Both the position numbers and the translations under genes were made by a program. Source: an uncultured Brachyspira sp. (lineage in GTDB: Bacteria > Spirochaetota > Brachyspiria > Brachyspirales > Brachyspiraceae). From it: a stretch of 37,855 bases of DNA. Under the pieces are notes generated by a model that did not search any database, had not been told where the DNA came from, and was given only the letters and a program-made list of their open reading frames with translations. The DNA is taken from NCBI RefSeq assembly GCF_934747485.1, contig NZ_CAKVGN010000023.1:1-37855 (forward strand), in the 5' to 3' direction. Shown here piece after piece: positions 22,522-30,942 of the stretch. The stretch's first letter is position 1. Each line of letters begins with the position of its first letter.

Positions 22522-23910
22522 ATGTCTAATTATAATTTAGATGATACTATAGTGGCATTAGCAAGCCCCTATTCAAAAAGTGCATTGGCTTTAATAAGAA
22601 TGTCTGGAAAAGATTCCCTAAACATAGCTTCAAAAATATGCTATTATGCAAGCAATGAAAATAAAAACATTACAAAATTTGAACATAGAAAAAGTTATTA
22701 TGCTTTAATTAAAGATGAAAACAATACTCCTATAGATGAGCTTGTAGTTCTTACAACATTATCCCCAAACACATTTACTTCAGAAGACACTGTGGAGTTT
22801 ATGTGTCATGGAAGCATAGTTGTTATAGAATCATTAATAAACCTTATAATAAGAAATGGAGCAAGGCAAGCGAATAGAGGGGAGTTTACATACAGGGCTT
22901 ATATTAATGGAAGGATTGGCATAAGCGAGGCTGAGGCTATACATGATTTAATAGATTCTAATAACAGATTAATGGCTGAAGCAAGCATTTACAAAATTAG
23001 AGGAAGGCTTACAAGAGAGATAGATAAACTCAGAGAGAATGTAAAAAATACTCTTATGCTTATTTATGGCGAATTAGATTTTCCGGAAGATGAGACAGAA
23101 ACTTTTTCTTATGACAAACTAATAGAAAACTTTTATGTAATAAAAAAAGATATAGAGAATATTCTAAATAATTCTAAGAGAGTAGAAAATTTAATTAACG
23201 GAATAAAAGTATCAATACTCGGAAGAGTTAATGCGGGAAAGAGCAGTATATTTAATATGATATTAGACAAAGAAAGAGCAATAGTCTCAAATATAGCCGG
23301 CACTACAAGAGATTTTTTGAGTGAAAATATTTACATAGATAATATACCATTTTATTTTATGGATACTGCAGGTTTTCACAAAGAAGCTGATAACGATATA
23401 GAACTTAAAGGAATTGAGAGAGCTAAAAAATGTGCTAATGAGGCTGATATTATAATTGCTGTTTTTGATTATAATGATAATGCTAATGATGATGATATTA
23501 ATTTAATAGAGTTTTTACAACAATTCAAAAATAAAAATATAATTTATGTGTTAAACAAAATAGATTTAAAAAAGAAGTTTGACAAAAAAATAGATAATGC
23601 AATTGAAATAAGCACCAAAACAAAACAAGGAAAAGACAAATTAATAGAGGCATTAAAAAATCACATAAAAGATTCTGATATAACAATTTTTAATAAAGAA
23701 AGCTATGTAAACAACAGAGAGAGAGGATATTTAGAGAGAGCAATAGAGCAGTTAAATGTGTGTATAGAAAAGTCAAATAATAATCATTTATTAGATGAAG
23801 TAGCGGAAGAGATAAATATATTAAATAACATATTAGGCAATGTAAGCGGAAAGATTGAAGCAGAAGAGATAATAAACGAGATATTTGAGAATTTCTGTAT
23901 AGGTAAATAG
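22522..23910 (+). CDS. mnmE: tRNA modification GTPase MnmE
   Basis: With MnmG, MnmE makes the 5-carboxymethylaminomethyl (or related) modification on wobble U34 of several tRNAs. The 462-residue protein has the full architecture: an N-terminal tetrahydrofolate-binding domain (MSNYNLDDTIVALASP; RGEFTYRAY), a helical domain, an inserted G domain with G1 GRVNAGKSS at about 234-242, NIAGTTRDF, G3 DTAG and G4 NKID, and the invariant C-terminal CIGK (Cys459). It closes the tsaE operon; AGGAAAT lies upstream of its ATG. mnmG is not nearby. Confidence 0.97.
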   Translation: MSNYNLDDTIVALASPYSKSALALIRMSGKDSLNIASKICYYASNENKNITKFEHRKSYYALIKDENNTPIDELVVLTTLSPNTFTSEDTVEFMCHGSIVVIESLINLIIRNGARQANRGEFTYRAYINGRIGISEAEAIHDLIDSNNRLMAEASIYKIRGRLTREIDKLRENVKNTLMLIYGELDFPEDETETFSYDKLIENFYVIKKDIENILNNSKRVENLINGIKVSILGRVNAGKSSIFNMILDKERAIVSNIAGTTRDFLSENIYIDNIPFYFMDTAGFHKEADNDIELKGIERAKKCANEADIIIAVFDYNDNANDDDINLIEFLQQFKNKNIIYVLNKIDLKKKFDKKIDNAIEISTKTKQGKDKLIEALKNHIKDSDITIFNKESYVNNRERGYLERAIEQLNVCIEKSNNNHLLDEVAEEINILNNILGNVSGKIEAEEIINEIFENFCIGK

Positions 23911-23958
23911 CAATATAAAAAGAATTATATACTAAAAGTTAATTTTATATTTTTATTA

Positions 23959-23972
23959 TTTTCGGGGACTAG
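23959..23972 (+). repeat. Truncated head of mosaic repeat type A
   Basis: TTTTCGGGGACTAG matches the head of copy 2 (12611-12684) exactly and then stops; the core and tail are missing. Confidence 0.5.
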
Positions 23973-23997
23973 TTTTTTGATATATAAATTAAATAAA

Positions 23998-24050
23998 TTG
24001 CATTTTTTGCAACTTTTTGCGTCGGGAAAAGTTGAATAGAACAAAAACTT
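23998..24050 (+). repeat. Mosaic intergenic repeat, type B, fragment
   Basis: Reads TTGCATTTTTTGCAACTTTT, then TGCGTCGGGAAAAGTTGAAT and AGAACAAAAACTT. The start and end match parts of the other type B blocks; the GAAGTCCGC centre is absent. Confidence 0.6.
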
Positions 24051-24056
24051 ATATAT

Positions 24057-24099
24057 AAAAAAATAAACCGCTTTTGTGGGATGAACAAAGCGGCTTATT
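24057..24099 (-). terminator. Intrinsic terminator of the M19 dipeptidase gene
   Basis: On the minus strand, GCCGCTTTGT pairs with ACAAAAGCGG (one bulge) around a seven-base loop and is followed by TTTATTTTTTT. It lies about 100 bases after the dipeptidase stop. Read on the plus strand it has no T run. Confidence 0.75.
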
Positions 24100-24196
24100 A
24101 CAAATATAGTTATTGGGGGGTAGTCCAATCAACCTAAATATAATATCGTCTGTTGCAATAATAACTTTAATATTTTTTATTTCTTTTTTAATAATT

Positions 24197-25150
24197 TTAT
24201 TTTATTACAGCTTTTATTATTCTATGAAAGTTTTTATATTCTATTTTTTCTATCTCATCGCTATTAAAACCAGCTTCTTTTAGCTTTTCTAATATAGTAT
24301 AAGACTTTGAAGCATCTTCAAGTCCTTTAACTCCTGTGATATCCTCACCTTCAAAATATTCATTATAATCAAAACCAAGTCCTATATGATTAACTCCTAT
24401 AGTGTCTGCAATATATTTTATATGATCAACTGCCCTATCTATTGTTTGCTTATCTTTATCTTCGTCTACAAAATCTTTATAACAATTAAATCCAACTACC
24501 CCATTAAAATCTCTTATTACTTTTAACTGCTCATCTGTAAGGTTTCTCATACTGCCGCATAACTTCCTGCTATTTGAATGAGATGCTATTATAGGAGAGT
24601 TTGTAATATTAGCCACATCAAAAAAAGATTTATCATTCAAATGAGAAACATCAACTATCATTCCTTTATCATTCATTTTTTTTATTACCTTTTTTCCTAG
24701 TTCAGTTAATCCTCTGCCGCTCTCTCCGCTAGCCCCTGTAGCAAGCTTATTCTCTTCATTCCAAGTTAAACTAGCATGCCTAACACCATAATCATTATAA
24801 TACCTATCAAGAATATCTATATTTTCATCAATAGGCATTAAACCCTCAAAACCCAAAAAAGCATAAAACTTATTTTTGTTTTGAGCATTAATCATCTCAT
24901 CATAACTTTTAACAACTTCTATAATATCGCTGCAATAGTTAAGCTCTTTTTTAAAACATTCAAGTATCTCGTTAGCCCTATCAAAAGCCCTATTATAATT
25001 TTTTCTCTCAACCCATACAACAAATATACTTCCTCCAACTTTCCCTTTCACTAAATTATCATAATGATACTTCTTTAATATATTACTCTCGCCTTTCAAA
25101 GTTTTCACAGCAACATCAGATAAAACATCAGAATGAGCATCAAAAATCAT
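24197..25150 (-). CDS. Membrane dipeptidase-like protein (peptidase M19)
   Basis: The 317-residue protein is of the renal-dipeptidase (M19) amidohydrolase family, which cleaves dipeptides, including ones containing D-amino acids, with a two-zinc centre. Visible ligands are DAHSD at the N-terminus (H and D), GFEG (Glu) and the pair DVSH and IASHSNSR; GLGFDYN near the C-terminus is also conserved. Length fits the family. The start is at MIFDAHSDV because AAGGAAAA lies just upstream; a longer frame would add ten hydrophobic residues with no ribosome site. No signal peptide is then present, so it should act in the cytoplasm. It is monocistronic, with a terminator downstream. Confidence 0.93.
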   Translation of the reverse strand: MIFDAHSDVLSDVAVKTLKGESNILKKYHYDNLVKGKVGGSIFVVWVERKNYNRAFDRANEILECFKKELNYCSDIIEVVKSYDEMINAQNKNKFYAFLGFEGLMPIDENIDILDRYYNDYGVRHASLTWNEENKLATGASGESGRGLTELGKKVIKKMNDKGMIVDVSHLNDKSFFDVANITNSPIIASHSNSRKLCGSMRNLTDEQLKVIRDFNGVVGFNCYKDFVDEDKDKQTIDRAVDHIKYIADTIGVNHIGLGFDYNEYFEGEDITGVKGLEDASKSYTILEKLKEAGFNSDEIEKIEYKNFHRIIKAVIK

Positions 25151-25274
25151 AAGTATTTTCCTTAAAAATAAAATTTGCAAGAATAATATATCAACAAAAG
25201 CTATTTTACAATAGATTTATTTCATAATTAAATTAATGTATATTTATAGTGTTTTTAATATTTAAATTTTATAT

Positions 25275-25411
25275 CTGGGCTTTTCCCCCTGCGAAGCGTG
25301 CCCGTAGGGTAGCACCCAAGTTCTTTTGCCGATAGGCACCTACTCGGTACGATCATAGGGAAGTGCCTTCGGTATTGTTATAAAAGAACCAAAAGAACTA
25401 TATTTTTACAT
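25275..25411 (+). repeat. Mosaic intergenic repeat, type A, copy 5 (long form)
   Basis: The head has GCGAAGCGTGCCCGTAGGGT as in copy 3. It then carries both hairpin arms as in copy 1 (CCGATAGGCAC with GTGCCTTCGG, one mismatch), GGTATTGTTATAAAAGAACC, and an AAAAGAACTATATTTTTA tail. It combines features of copies 1 and 3 and fills the centre of the 407-base gap before the JAB-DinG gene; the rest of the gap is featureless AT-rich sequence apart from the promoter. Confidence 0.85.
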
Positions 25412-25519
25412 CTAAAAATAATTAATTATGCAAAATATTACTATTATAATTTATAAATAATTTTATATATAGCTTTATAAAATATTTTTTTATAATCTTA
25501 TAGAAATTAAAAATACAAT

Positions 25520-25548
25520 TTGACAAAGATTTTAATATAATATACTAT
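25520..25548 (+). promoter_or_regulatory. Promoter of the JAB-DinG gene; near-leaderless mRNA predicted
   Basis: A perfect TTGACA is followed after 17 bases by TACTAT (or after 15 by TATACT). Either places the transcription start within about six bases of the ATG at 25558, and no Shine-Dalgarno sequence fits in the leader. Confidence 0.6.
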
Positions 25549-25557
25549 CATTCAATA

Positions 25558-28095
25558 ATGAGTGAATATGATGTTGAAATAAATAATATCTTCTCTTTAG
25601 AAGCAATAAATTTTATGAGGAAAGCTATAGTTGATTCCTACGGCAATGAAGTATATTTTGGAATCAATTTTAATTCTTTCGGCATATTAGATTATATAGA
25701 AGTAATGGCAAGGGGAAATAAGGATTCTGTACCTGCTATAATATCACTCTCATTAGAGTTTGACGCTGTAATACATAATCACCCATCAGGTCAGCTTACT
25801 CCTTCAAGAGCAGATTTGGCTATAGCAAGCGAATTGGGCAATAATGCGGGGGTTGGTTTTTATATAGTTAATAATGATGTTGATGATTTTTATGAAGTTG
25901 TAAGGCCAATTAGAAAAGAAAGTGTAAAAAACATAGATGCTCCTGATGCATTATTTATGTTTACAGAAAATGGGCTTTTAAGTAAAATATTAAAAAAATA
26001 TGAATACAGACAAGAGCAAACAGAACTTGTAGAAGCCACAATAGAAGCTTTTAATACAAATAAACATTTAATATCCGAAGCAGGTACAGGAATTGGTAAA
26101 TCATTTGCATATTTAATACCTGCTTTATTATGGCTTAAAGAAAATAAAACAAGAATAGTTGTTTCAACAAATACAATAAATCTGCAAGAACAAATCATAA
26201 ATAAAGATTTACCGTCTATAATAGATGCTATAGCTCCAAATGTGAAATATGCTTTAGTAAAGGGGCGAAACAATTATGTATGCATTAAAAAAGTAAAAGA
26301 TGCTTTGAATGATACTGACAAATTAGATTTTGAAGACCAGATTGAATTTTTTGAAGATATTGATAATTGGCTCAACATTACAAAAGACGGCTCTATTACA
26401 GATTTAGGCTACAAACCAAAATCTGAATTATGGGAAATGGTTGCCTGCGATACGGACACCTGCACTCATAGAAAATGCGAATATTTAGAAGATTGTTATT
26501 TTTATAAAATGCGTAAACAACTTAATGCAGCACAATTATTAATAGTTAATCATCATATACTATGTGCAGATTTATCTTTGCATGCAGAAACTTCTGGCAG
26601 ATATAGCCTGCTTCCAAAATATACAAAAGTGATTATTGATGAGGCTCATAATTTTGAAAACTCTGCTTCGAGTTATTTTGGAGATGAGGGAAGCAAGAAT
26701 GGTATATTAAAAGCACTTTTTTATATATCAAGAATAAAGAAAAATAAAAGACTTGGTGTAATAGAAACTATTAATAATATGGTTAATCAAAATAAATCTT
26801 CTATAGAGATAGATGATTATAGAGAATTATTAGAGTTAATTAATAGTGTACATGAAACAACTTCGAGAGTAAGAAATGTGGTAGATGAATCTTCAAAACA
26901 GTTTTTAAACTACTGCCACAAAAACATACAAACAAAAGAAGGATTAGGATTTAAATTTAGAATATGCCCAGAAATAATAATTAATAATAAATGGAAAGAA
27001 GAGGGAATTAAACCTTTAAGAGAGATGGTTTTAGTTATTACTTCATTGGTTAATGCATGCGACAAACTTTATAAAAAATTCTTTGACATAGCAATAGATA
27101 AAGGGTTCGATTATGAAGAGACAGCACAGATGAGTAACGCTTATCTTGAAAGACTTAAAAGACAATTAATCTCGCTCAATGCAACAATAGATTATAAAAA
27201 AGATGAATATATAAGATGGGTTGAAGCAAGAATAACTAAAAAAGGAAATCTCATACTTAATTGGCATCTTACCCCTGTTACAGTAGCTAAAAACTTAAAT
27301 GATTATTTATATTTAAGGTTTGACACTGTTGCTATGTATTCTGCCACCCTAACCGTTTCAAAGAGTTTTAATTTCTTTTCTAATAGACTTGGCTTTGACT
27401 ATATAGAAAAAAATAAAAAAATAGAAATATATTTAGAGTCCCCTTTTAATTATAGAAACAATGCAAGACTTTATATATCAACCGATTCACCAGACCCAGC
27501 AAGCGATGGTTTTAATGATTATACATCAAAAGTGCTTCTTAATGTGTGCGATATTACAGGGGGGCGTGCATTTATACTTTTTACAGCATTTTCTTCTTTA
27601 ATGAAAGTTTATGAAACTACTGTTGAAAAACTAAAAGAAAAAAATATTAATGCTCTCGCACAAACTGCTTCAATACATAGGCATACTTTACTTGATATGT
27701 TTAAGGCATCAGAAAATAATGTTTTATTTGGAGTGGATTCTTTTTGGGAGGGGGTTGATGTTGCAGGAAAGAATCTTGAAGCTGTAATTATACCAAAACT
27801 TCCATTTGCCGTTCCTACAGACCCAATAAGTGAAGGAAGGTACAAATATATTGAAGAAAATGGAGGAAATGCATTTTTGGATTATGCTCTGCCTTTTGCT
27901 GTTATAAAGTTTAAACAAGGTTTTGGAAGGCTTATAAGAAGCAAAGAAGACAGAGGCATAGTATTTGTATTAGATAAAAGACTATATACCAAAAATTACG
28001 GCATGCAATTTATAAACTCACTTCCGAATGCAAGCATATTAAGAGCAAGCATAAAAGAAATTTTTAAAGATATGAACAATTTCTTTGAACAATAA
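25558..28095 (+). CDS. DinG-family helicase fused to an N-terminal RadC-like JAB/JAMM domain
   Basis: The 845-residue protein has two parts. Residues 1-120 form a JAB/JAMM domain close to RadC: HNHPSGQLTPSRAD gives the zinc set H73, H75 and D86 with the exact H-x-H-x10-D spacing. Residues 145-845 form an XPD/DinG-type 5'-3' helicase: Walker A EAGTGIGKS (174-182), an Fe-S cysteine set (NYVC, then CDTDTC...C...C within ACDTDTCTHRKCEYLEDC), the DEAH box, and motif VI GFGRLIRS near the end. In Firmicutes DinG instead carries an exonuclease domain. DinG helicases resolve R-loops and stalled structures; what the JAMM-type metal site would cut, if anything, is unknown. The gene stands alone behind its own promoter, between mosaic repeats. 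Confidence 0.92.
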   Translation: MSEYDVEINNIFSLEAINFMRKAIVDSYGNEVYFGINFNSFGILDYIEVMARGNKDSVPAIISLSLEFDAVIHNHPSGQLTPSRADLAIASELGNNAGVGFYIVNNDVDDFYEVVRPIRKESVKNIDAPDALFMFTENGLLSKILKKYEYRQEQTELVEATIEAFNTNKHLISEAGTGIGKSFAYLIPALLWLKENKTRIVVSTNTINLQEQIINKDLPSIIDAIAPNVKYALVKGRNNYVCIKKVKDALNDTDKLDFEDQIEFFEDIDNWLNITKDGSITDLGYKPKSELWEMVACDTDTCTHRKCEYLEDCYFYKMRKQLNAAQLLIVNHHILCADLSLHAETSGRYSLLPKYTKVIIDEAHNFENSASSYFGDEGSKNGILKALFYISRIKKNKRLGVIETINNMVNQNKSSIEIDDYRELLELINSVHETTSRVRNVVDESSKQFLNYCHKNIQTKEGLGFKFRICPEIIINNKWKEEGIKPLREMVLVITSLVNACDKLYKKFFDIAIDKGFDYEETAQMSNAYLERLKRQLISLNATIDYKKDEYIRWVEARITKKGNLILNWHLTPVTVAKNLNDYLYLRFDTVAMYSATLTVSKSFNFFSNRLGFDYIEKNKKIEIYLESPFNYRNNARLYISTDSPDPASDGFNDYTSKVLLNVCDITGGRAFILFTAFSSLMKVYETTVEKLKEKNINALAQTASIHRHTLLDMFKASENNVLFGVDSFWEGVDVAGKNLEAVIIPKLPFAVPTDPISEGRYKYIEENGGNAFLDYALPFAVIKFKQGFGRLIRSKEDRGIVFVLDKRLYTKNYGMQFINSLPNASILRASIKEIFKDMNNFFEQ

Positions 28096-28142
28096 AAGCT
28101 ATTAATATTTATCTAAAACATATCAAATGATTTAATAGCATT

Positions 28143-28277
28143 TTTTTGTACTTTCGCGAAGCGTATCCATAGGGTAAAAACTTTGACGAAGTCCGCAAAG
28201 CTACTGAAAGGAGTCCTTTATGGCGACCGAAGGGAGTACCTTTAGATACGAAGGCGTGAAAAAGTTGAACAAAAAAC
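28143..28277 (+). repeat. Mosaic intergenic repeat, type B, copy 5 (longest)
   Basis: It contains TCGCGAAGCGTATCCATAGG, GTAAAAACTTTGACGAAGTC, and a section with AAAGGAGTCCTTT and ACCGAAGGGAGTACCTTT not seen in other copies. It ends in GAAAAAGTTGAAC. The GCGAAGCGT...TAGGGTA module is shared with type A copies 3 and 5, which shows that types A and B exchange parts. It fills the space between the convergent helicase and R-M genes. Confidence 0.75.
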
Positions 28278-28282
28278 TAAAA

Positions 28283-30706
28283 TCACTCCTTCAAAAACCC
28301 ATGCTCATACACCTTAACAGCAATTTTTTGGGCAAGAATATCCATTTCAGACTTGAGGTCTGCAAGTAATGAGTTGTAAGTCTCGTCTTTAGAGGTTGGA
28401 TTCATACGCCCCTTGTCATTAAACTTCTGAAAAAACGCACGTATGTCATAGTAGGACGCATTAACATTAATAAGGTCGAAAGAATGATAATATTTCCATA
28501 AAGATAACCCAGCCTCAAAAACCGCATTAGCCTCGCTTGAAAATTTTAAAGGAGAAGACGATTTTGTGCCGCTGCTAAAAAGACTGTCATTGTCTGAAAT
28601 AGTTTTTTTAATTTTGCCTGAAAGGAAATCAGTCATAAAGTGAGAGGCGAAAGAGTCTTTAGCATTAAGCTGCACTTCGGTGAACGGAATCCAATGATTA
28701 ACGCCCTGCTCTGAAGAAATTTTATTCTGTGAATGAAAAAGCGTAAAAGCTAAACAATCATTTTTGAATTCTGTATCGTCCTCCCAAGTATTTTTGGGGT
28801 AAAGGAACTGGTCTCTATCATTGAGCCAATCAGCTTCAATACATAAGCGTACTGATAAATATATAGAAATAGTAATTAAATTTTTAGAGTTTATAAATAT
28901 AAATTTTCCATGTCTATTAGTTTTTTCATTCATTATAGAAATATATTTATTATTTTGAAAATCTGGAGCATCTGCCATTATTACACCAACTGAATTATCT
29001 TTTTCATCTATTTTATAATAATCTATCCAATCATTTATTCTTTTATTCTTGTTATCAAAAAAATATATATTTTTATTTTTTAAAAAATATCCATTTGAAT
29101 CAAATACATCAGCAGATAGAAATTTATTTTTTTGTTGTGTAGAAGTATCCCAAATAAAAAAGCCTATAGGAAAATCACCATTTACATTGTCAAAAGTATT
29201 TGCTGGAACTAAAAATACTTTTTTTAATTTAGATACAAAAACATTTCTAAACGCTTCAAAATTACCAGCTTGAATAATTTTTAAAGTTGAAAATTGAGCT
29301 ATAATACAATTTTGCATTTCTAAATATATTCTTATAATAAATTGTGCAAAAAGTTCTTTACTTGCATCTTTAATAATATTTTTATATTTTTTATAAACAT
29401 CATTTTCAGTTGAAACTTTAGGTTTATTCCTACCTGTTCCACTTCCAGCCTCCGCGTAAGGCGGGTTGATATAGATTACTAATTTCTTCCTACTCTCTTC
29501 ATCTTCTACTATTCGCCTCAAATCTTCTGGAAGCTTATCAAACTCGTCATTCAAAAAGTCAAATTGAAATATATGATTCTCTAGCAAGTTCGCGCCATTC
29601 TTCACTCGCTCTTTCATTATCTCTACATCTGCCTTGTCCAAAGTAGATGCCCATATGTTATATTTATTCGTAAGCCCCGCAAGCAAATTCCCCGTGCCTG
29701 CCGCACAGTCCCATATATAATATTCATCCTGCCAATTCTCCCCCAATACTTCCGCTATATATTCCTGACTCTTCTCAACCCATATCTGCGGCGTGAAAAA
29801 CGACCCCTTTCGCTCTCTTATATCCTGCGGCACAAGTAAATCCCGCCTCTCTATTATATAATCCCAATACTCACTTTTAGGCGGTCTTTGATACCTCTTC
29901 CAAAACTCATTATGTGCCTTCTGCTTATCATAAAAATACGCTTCCTTACTCGATGCAAGCCCCATATCGTCTATTTTTCTGTCAAGCTCATAATGGTCAG
30001 TTTTTAGTATTACATATAGTTTTTCTTTTAATGTTAAATTATTCTCGCTTAGTAAATCCGCCAAATAAAAATCGGCATCTATTATACCAAAACTTTTAGC
30101 CCTATCCCAATCCACAGATATAGATTCTTTTACGGCATTAAGCCACTTTGAATATATATTAACAAAATTATTCTTATCAATCTGCACTTTCGATAAGGAG
30201 TTTTTACCCGCTATAAAATTAGCCCTTATAAACTCTTTTAATTCTCTCTCATCATCATCAAATTTATAAATATAGCTTTCATTTTTCAAAGTATTTTCTA
30301 CAAGGTTGTATAGCTGTTTAAACTCTTTAGACTCATGGTCAGAAGGCGTTACATTCCAATTAAAATCATTTTGATTAAATACATCAAGCACTTTATAATA
30401 CTGAATAAAAGCGATTTTCTCAGCATCAAAAGCACCCAAGAAAGGCGGCGGCAAATGTTTATCAAATACTCTTTTTTTTCCTATAGTGAGTATAAGCTGC
30501 ACAAAGGATTCATATATATCATTTTTATTTCCTTTTTTAGCTTCTGCCCACAAAAAATATTCTGTATCTTTTTTATCCGCTTCTTTTTTCGGAGCGATAC
30601 TAAAATCAATCTCCTCTATAATTTGAGTATTATCAAAAGAGTAAAAATAATCTCTAGCGACTTTATTTTTTAATTCTTCTTCTCTGATAGTTTTACTGTA
30701 AGACAT
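28283..30706 (-). CDS. Probable type IIG restriction-modification enzyme (nuclease + adenine methyltransferase)
   Basis: The 807-residue single chain has an N-terminal PD-(D/E)XK-like site (D34 in EEIDFSI, E55 and K57 in WAEAK) and a helical linker. It continues with an N6-adenine methyltransferase: SAM-binding DCAAGTGNLL from about residue 333 and the catalytic NPPY at 414-417. The C-terminal region from about 500 to 807 probably recognises DNA. This order matches type IIG enzymes, which cut and methylate with one polypeptide. No separate nuclease or specificity gene is adjacent. Parts of the gene (29460-30100 and 28283-28860) are clearly richer in G and C than the surrounding sequence, which suggests acquisition. 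The promoter at 30714-30742 puts transcription start at the ATG. Confidence 0.82.
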   Translation of the reverse strand: MSYSKTIREEELKNKVARDYFYSFDNTQIIEEIDFSIAPKKEADKKDTEYFLWAEAKKGNKNDIYESFVQLILTIGKKRVFDKHLPPPFLGAFDAEKIAFIQYYKVLDVFNQNDFNWNVTPSDHESKEFKQLYNLVENTLKNESYIYKFDDDERELKEFIRANFIAGKNSLSKVQIDKNNFVNIYSKWLNAVKESISVDWDRAKSFGIIDADFYLADLLSENNLTLKEKLYVILKTDHYELDRKIDDMGLASSKEAYFYDKQKAHNEFWKRYQRPPKSEYWDYIIERRDLLVPQDIRERKGSFFTPQIWVEKSQEYIAEVLGENWQDEYYIWDCAAGTGNLLAGLTNKYNIWASTLDKADVEIMKERVKNGANLLENHIFQFDFLNDEFDKLPEDLRRIVEDEESRKKLVIYINPPYAEAGSGTGRNKPKVSTENDVYKKYKNIIKDASKELFAQFIIRIYLEMQNCIIAQFSTLKIIQAGNFEAFRNVFVSKLKKVFLVPANTFDNVNGDFPIGFFIWDTSTQQKNKFLSADVFDSNGYFLKNKNIYFFDNKNKRINDWIDYYKIDEKDNSVGVIMADAPDFQNNKYISIMNEKTNRHGKFIFINSKNLITISIYLSVRLCIEADWLNDRDQFLYPKNTWEDDTEFKNDCLAFTLFHSQNKISSEQGVNHWIPFTEVQLNAKDSFASHFMTDFLSGKIKKTISDNDSLFSSGTKSSSPLKFSSEANAVFEAGLSLWKYYHSFDLINVNASYYDIRAFFQKFNDKGRMNPTSKDETYNSLLADLKSEMDILAQKIAVKVYEHGFLKE

Positions 30707-30713
30707 AATAGTT

Positions 30714-30742
30714 ATAATATTTTAATTTTCATTAAAAGTCAA
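30714..30742 (-). promoter_or_regulatory. Promoter of the type IIG R-M gene; leaderless mRNA predicted
   Basis: On the minus strand there is TTGACT, a 17-base spacer and TATTAT, then seven bases to the ATG at 30706. No Shine-Dalgarno sequence is present. The remaining bases up to 30942 are AT-rich and show nothing else. Confidence 0.65.
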
Positions 30743-30942
30743 CAATTTCATAATAGTTTTATAAAGTCTTACTCGCAGGTTTAATTGAATTTTACATATT
30801 AAAATTATAATTTGAATAATATTTTTTATTTCATTTTGCATATAATCTATAAAAAATTATTTTTTTAAATTTTAAAAATTGTAATTATAAAAAAAATTGT
30901 TATATTTAAAGAAATATTTCATATACAACAATAAAGGCAATA

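Noticed and set aside
10904..28277. CRISPR array made of the dispersed repeats
   Set aside because: Copies are kilobases apart, in both orientations and of differing composition; there is no regular spacer pattern and no cas gene.
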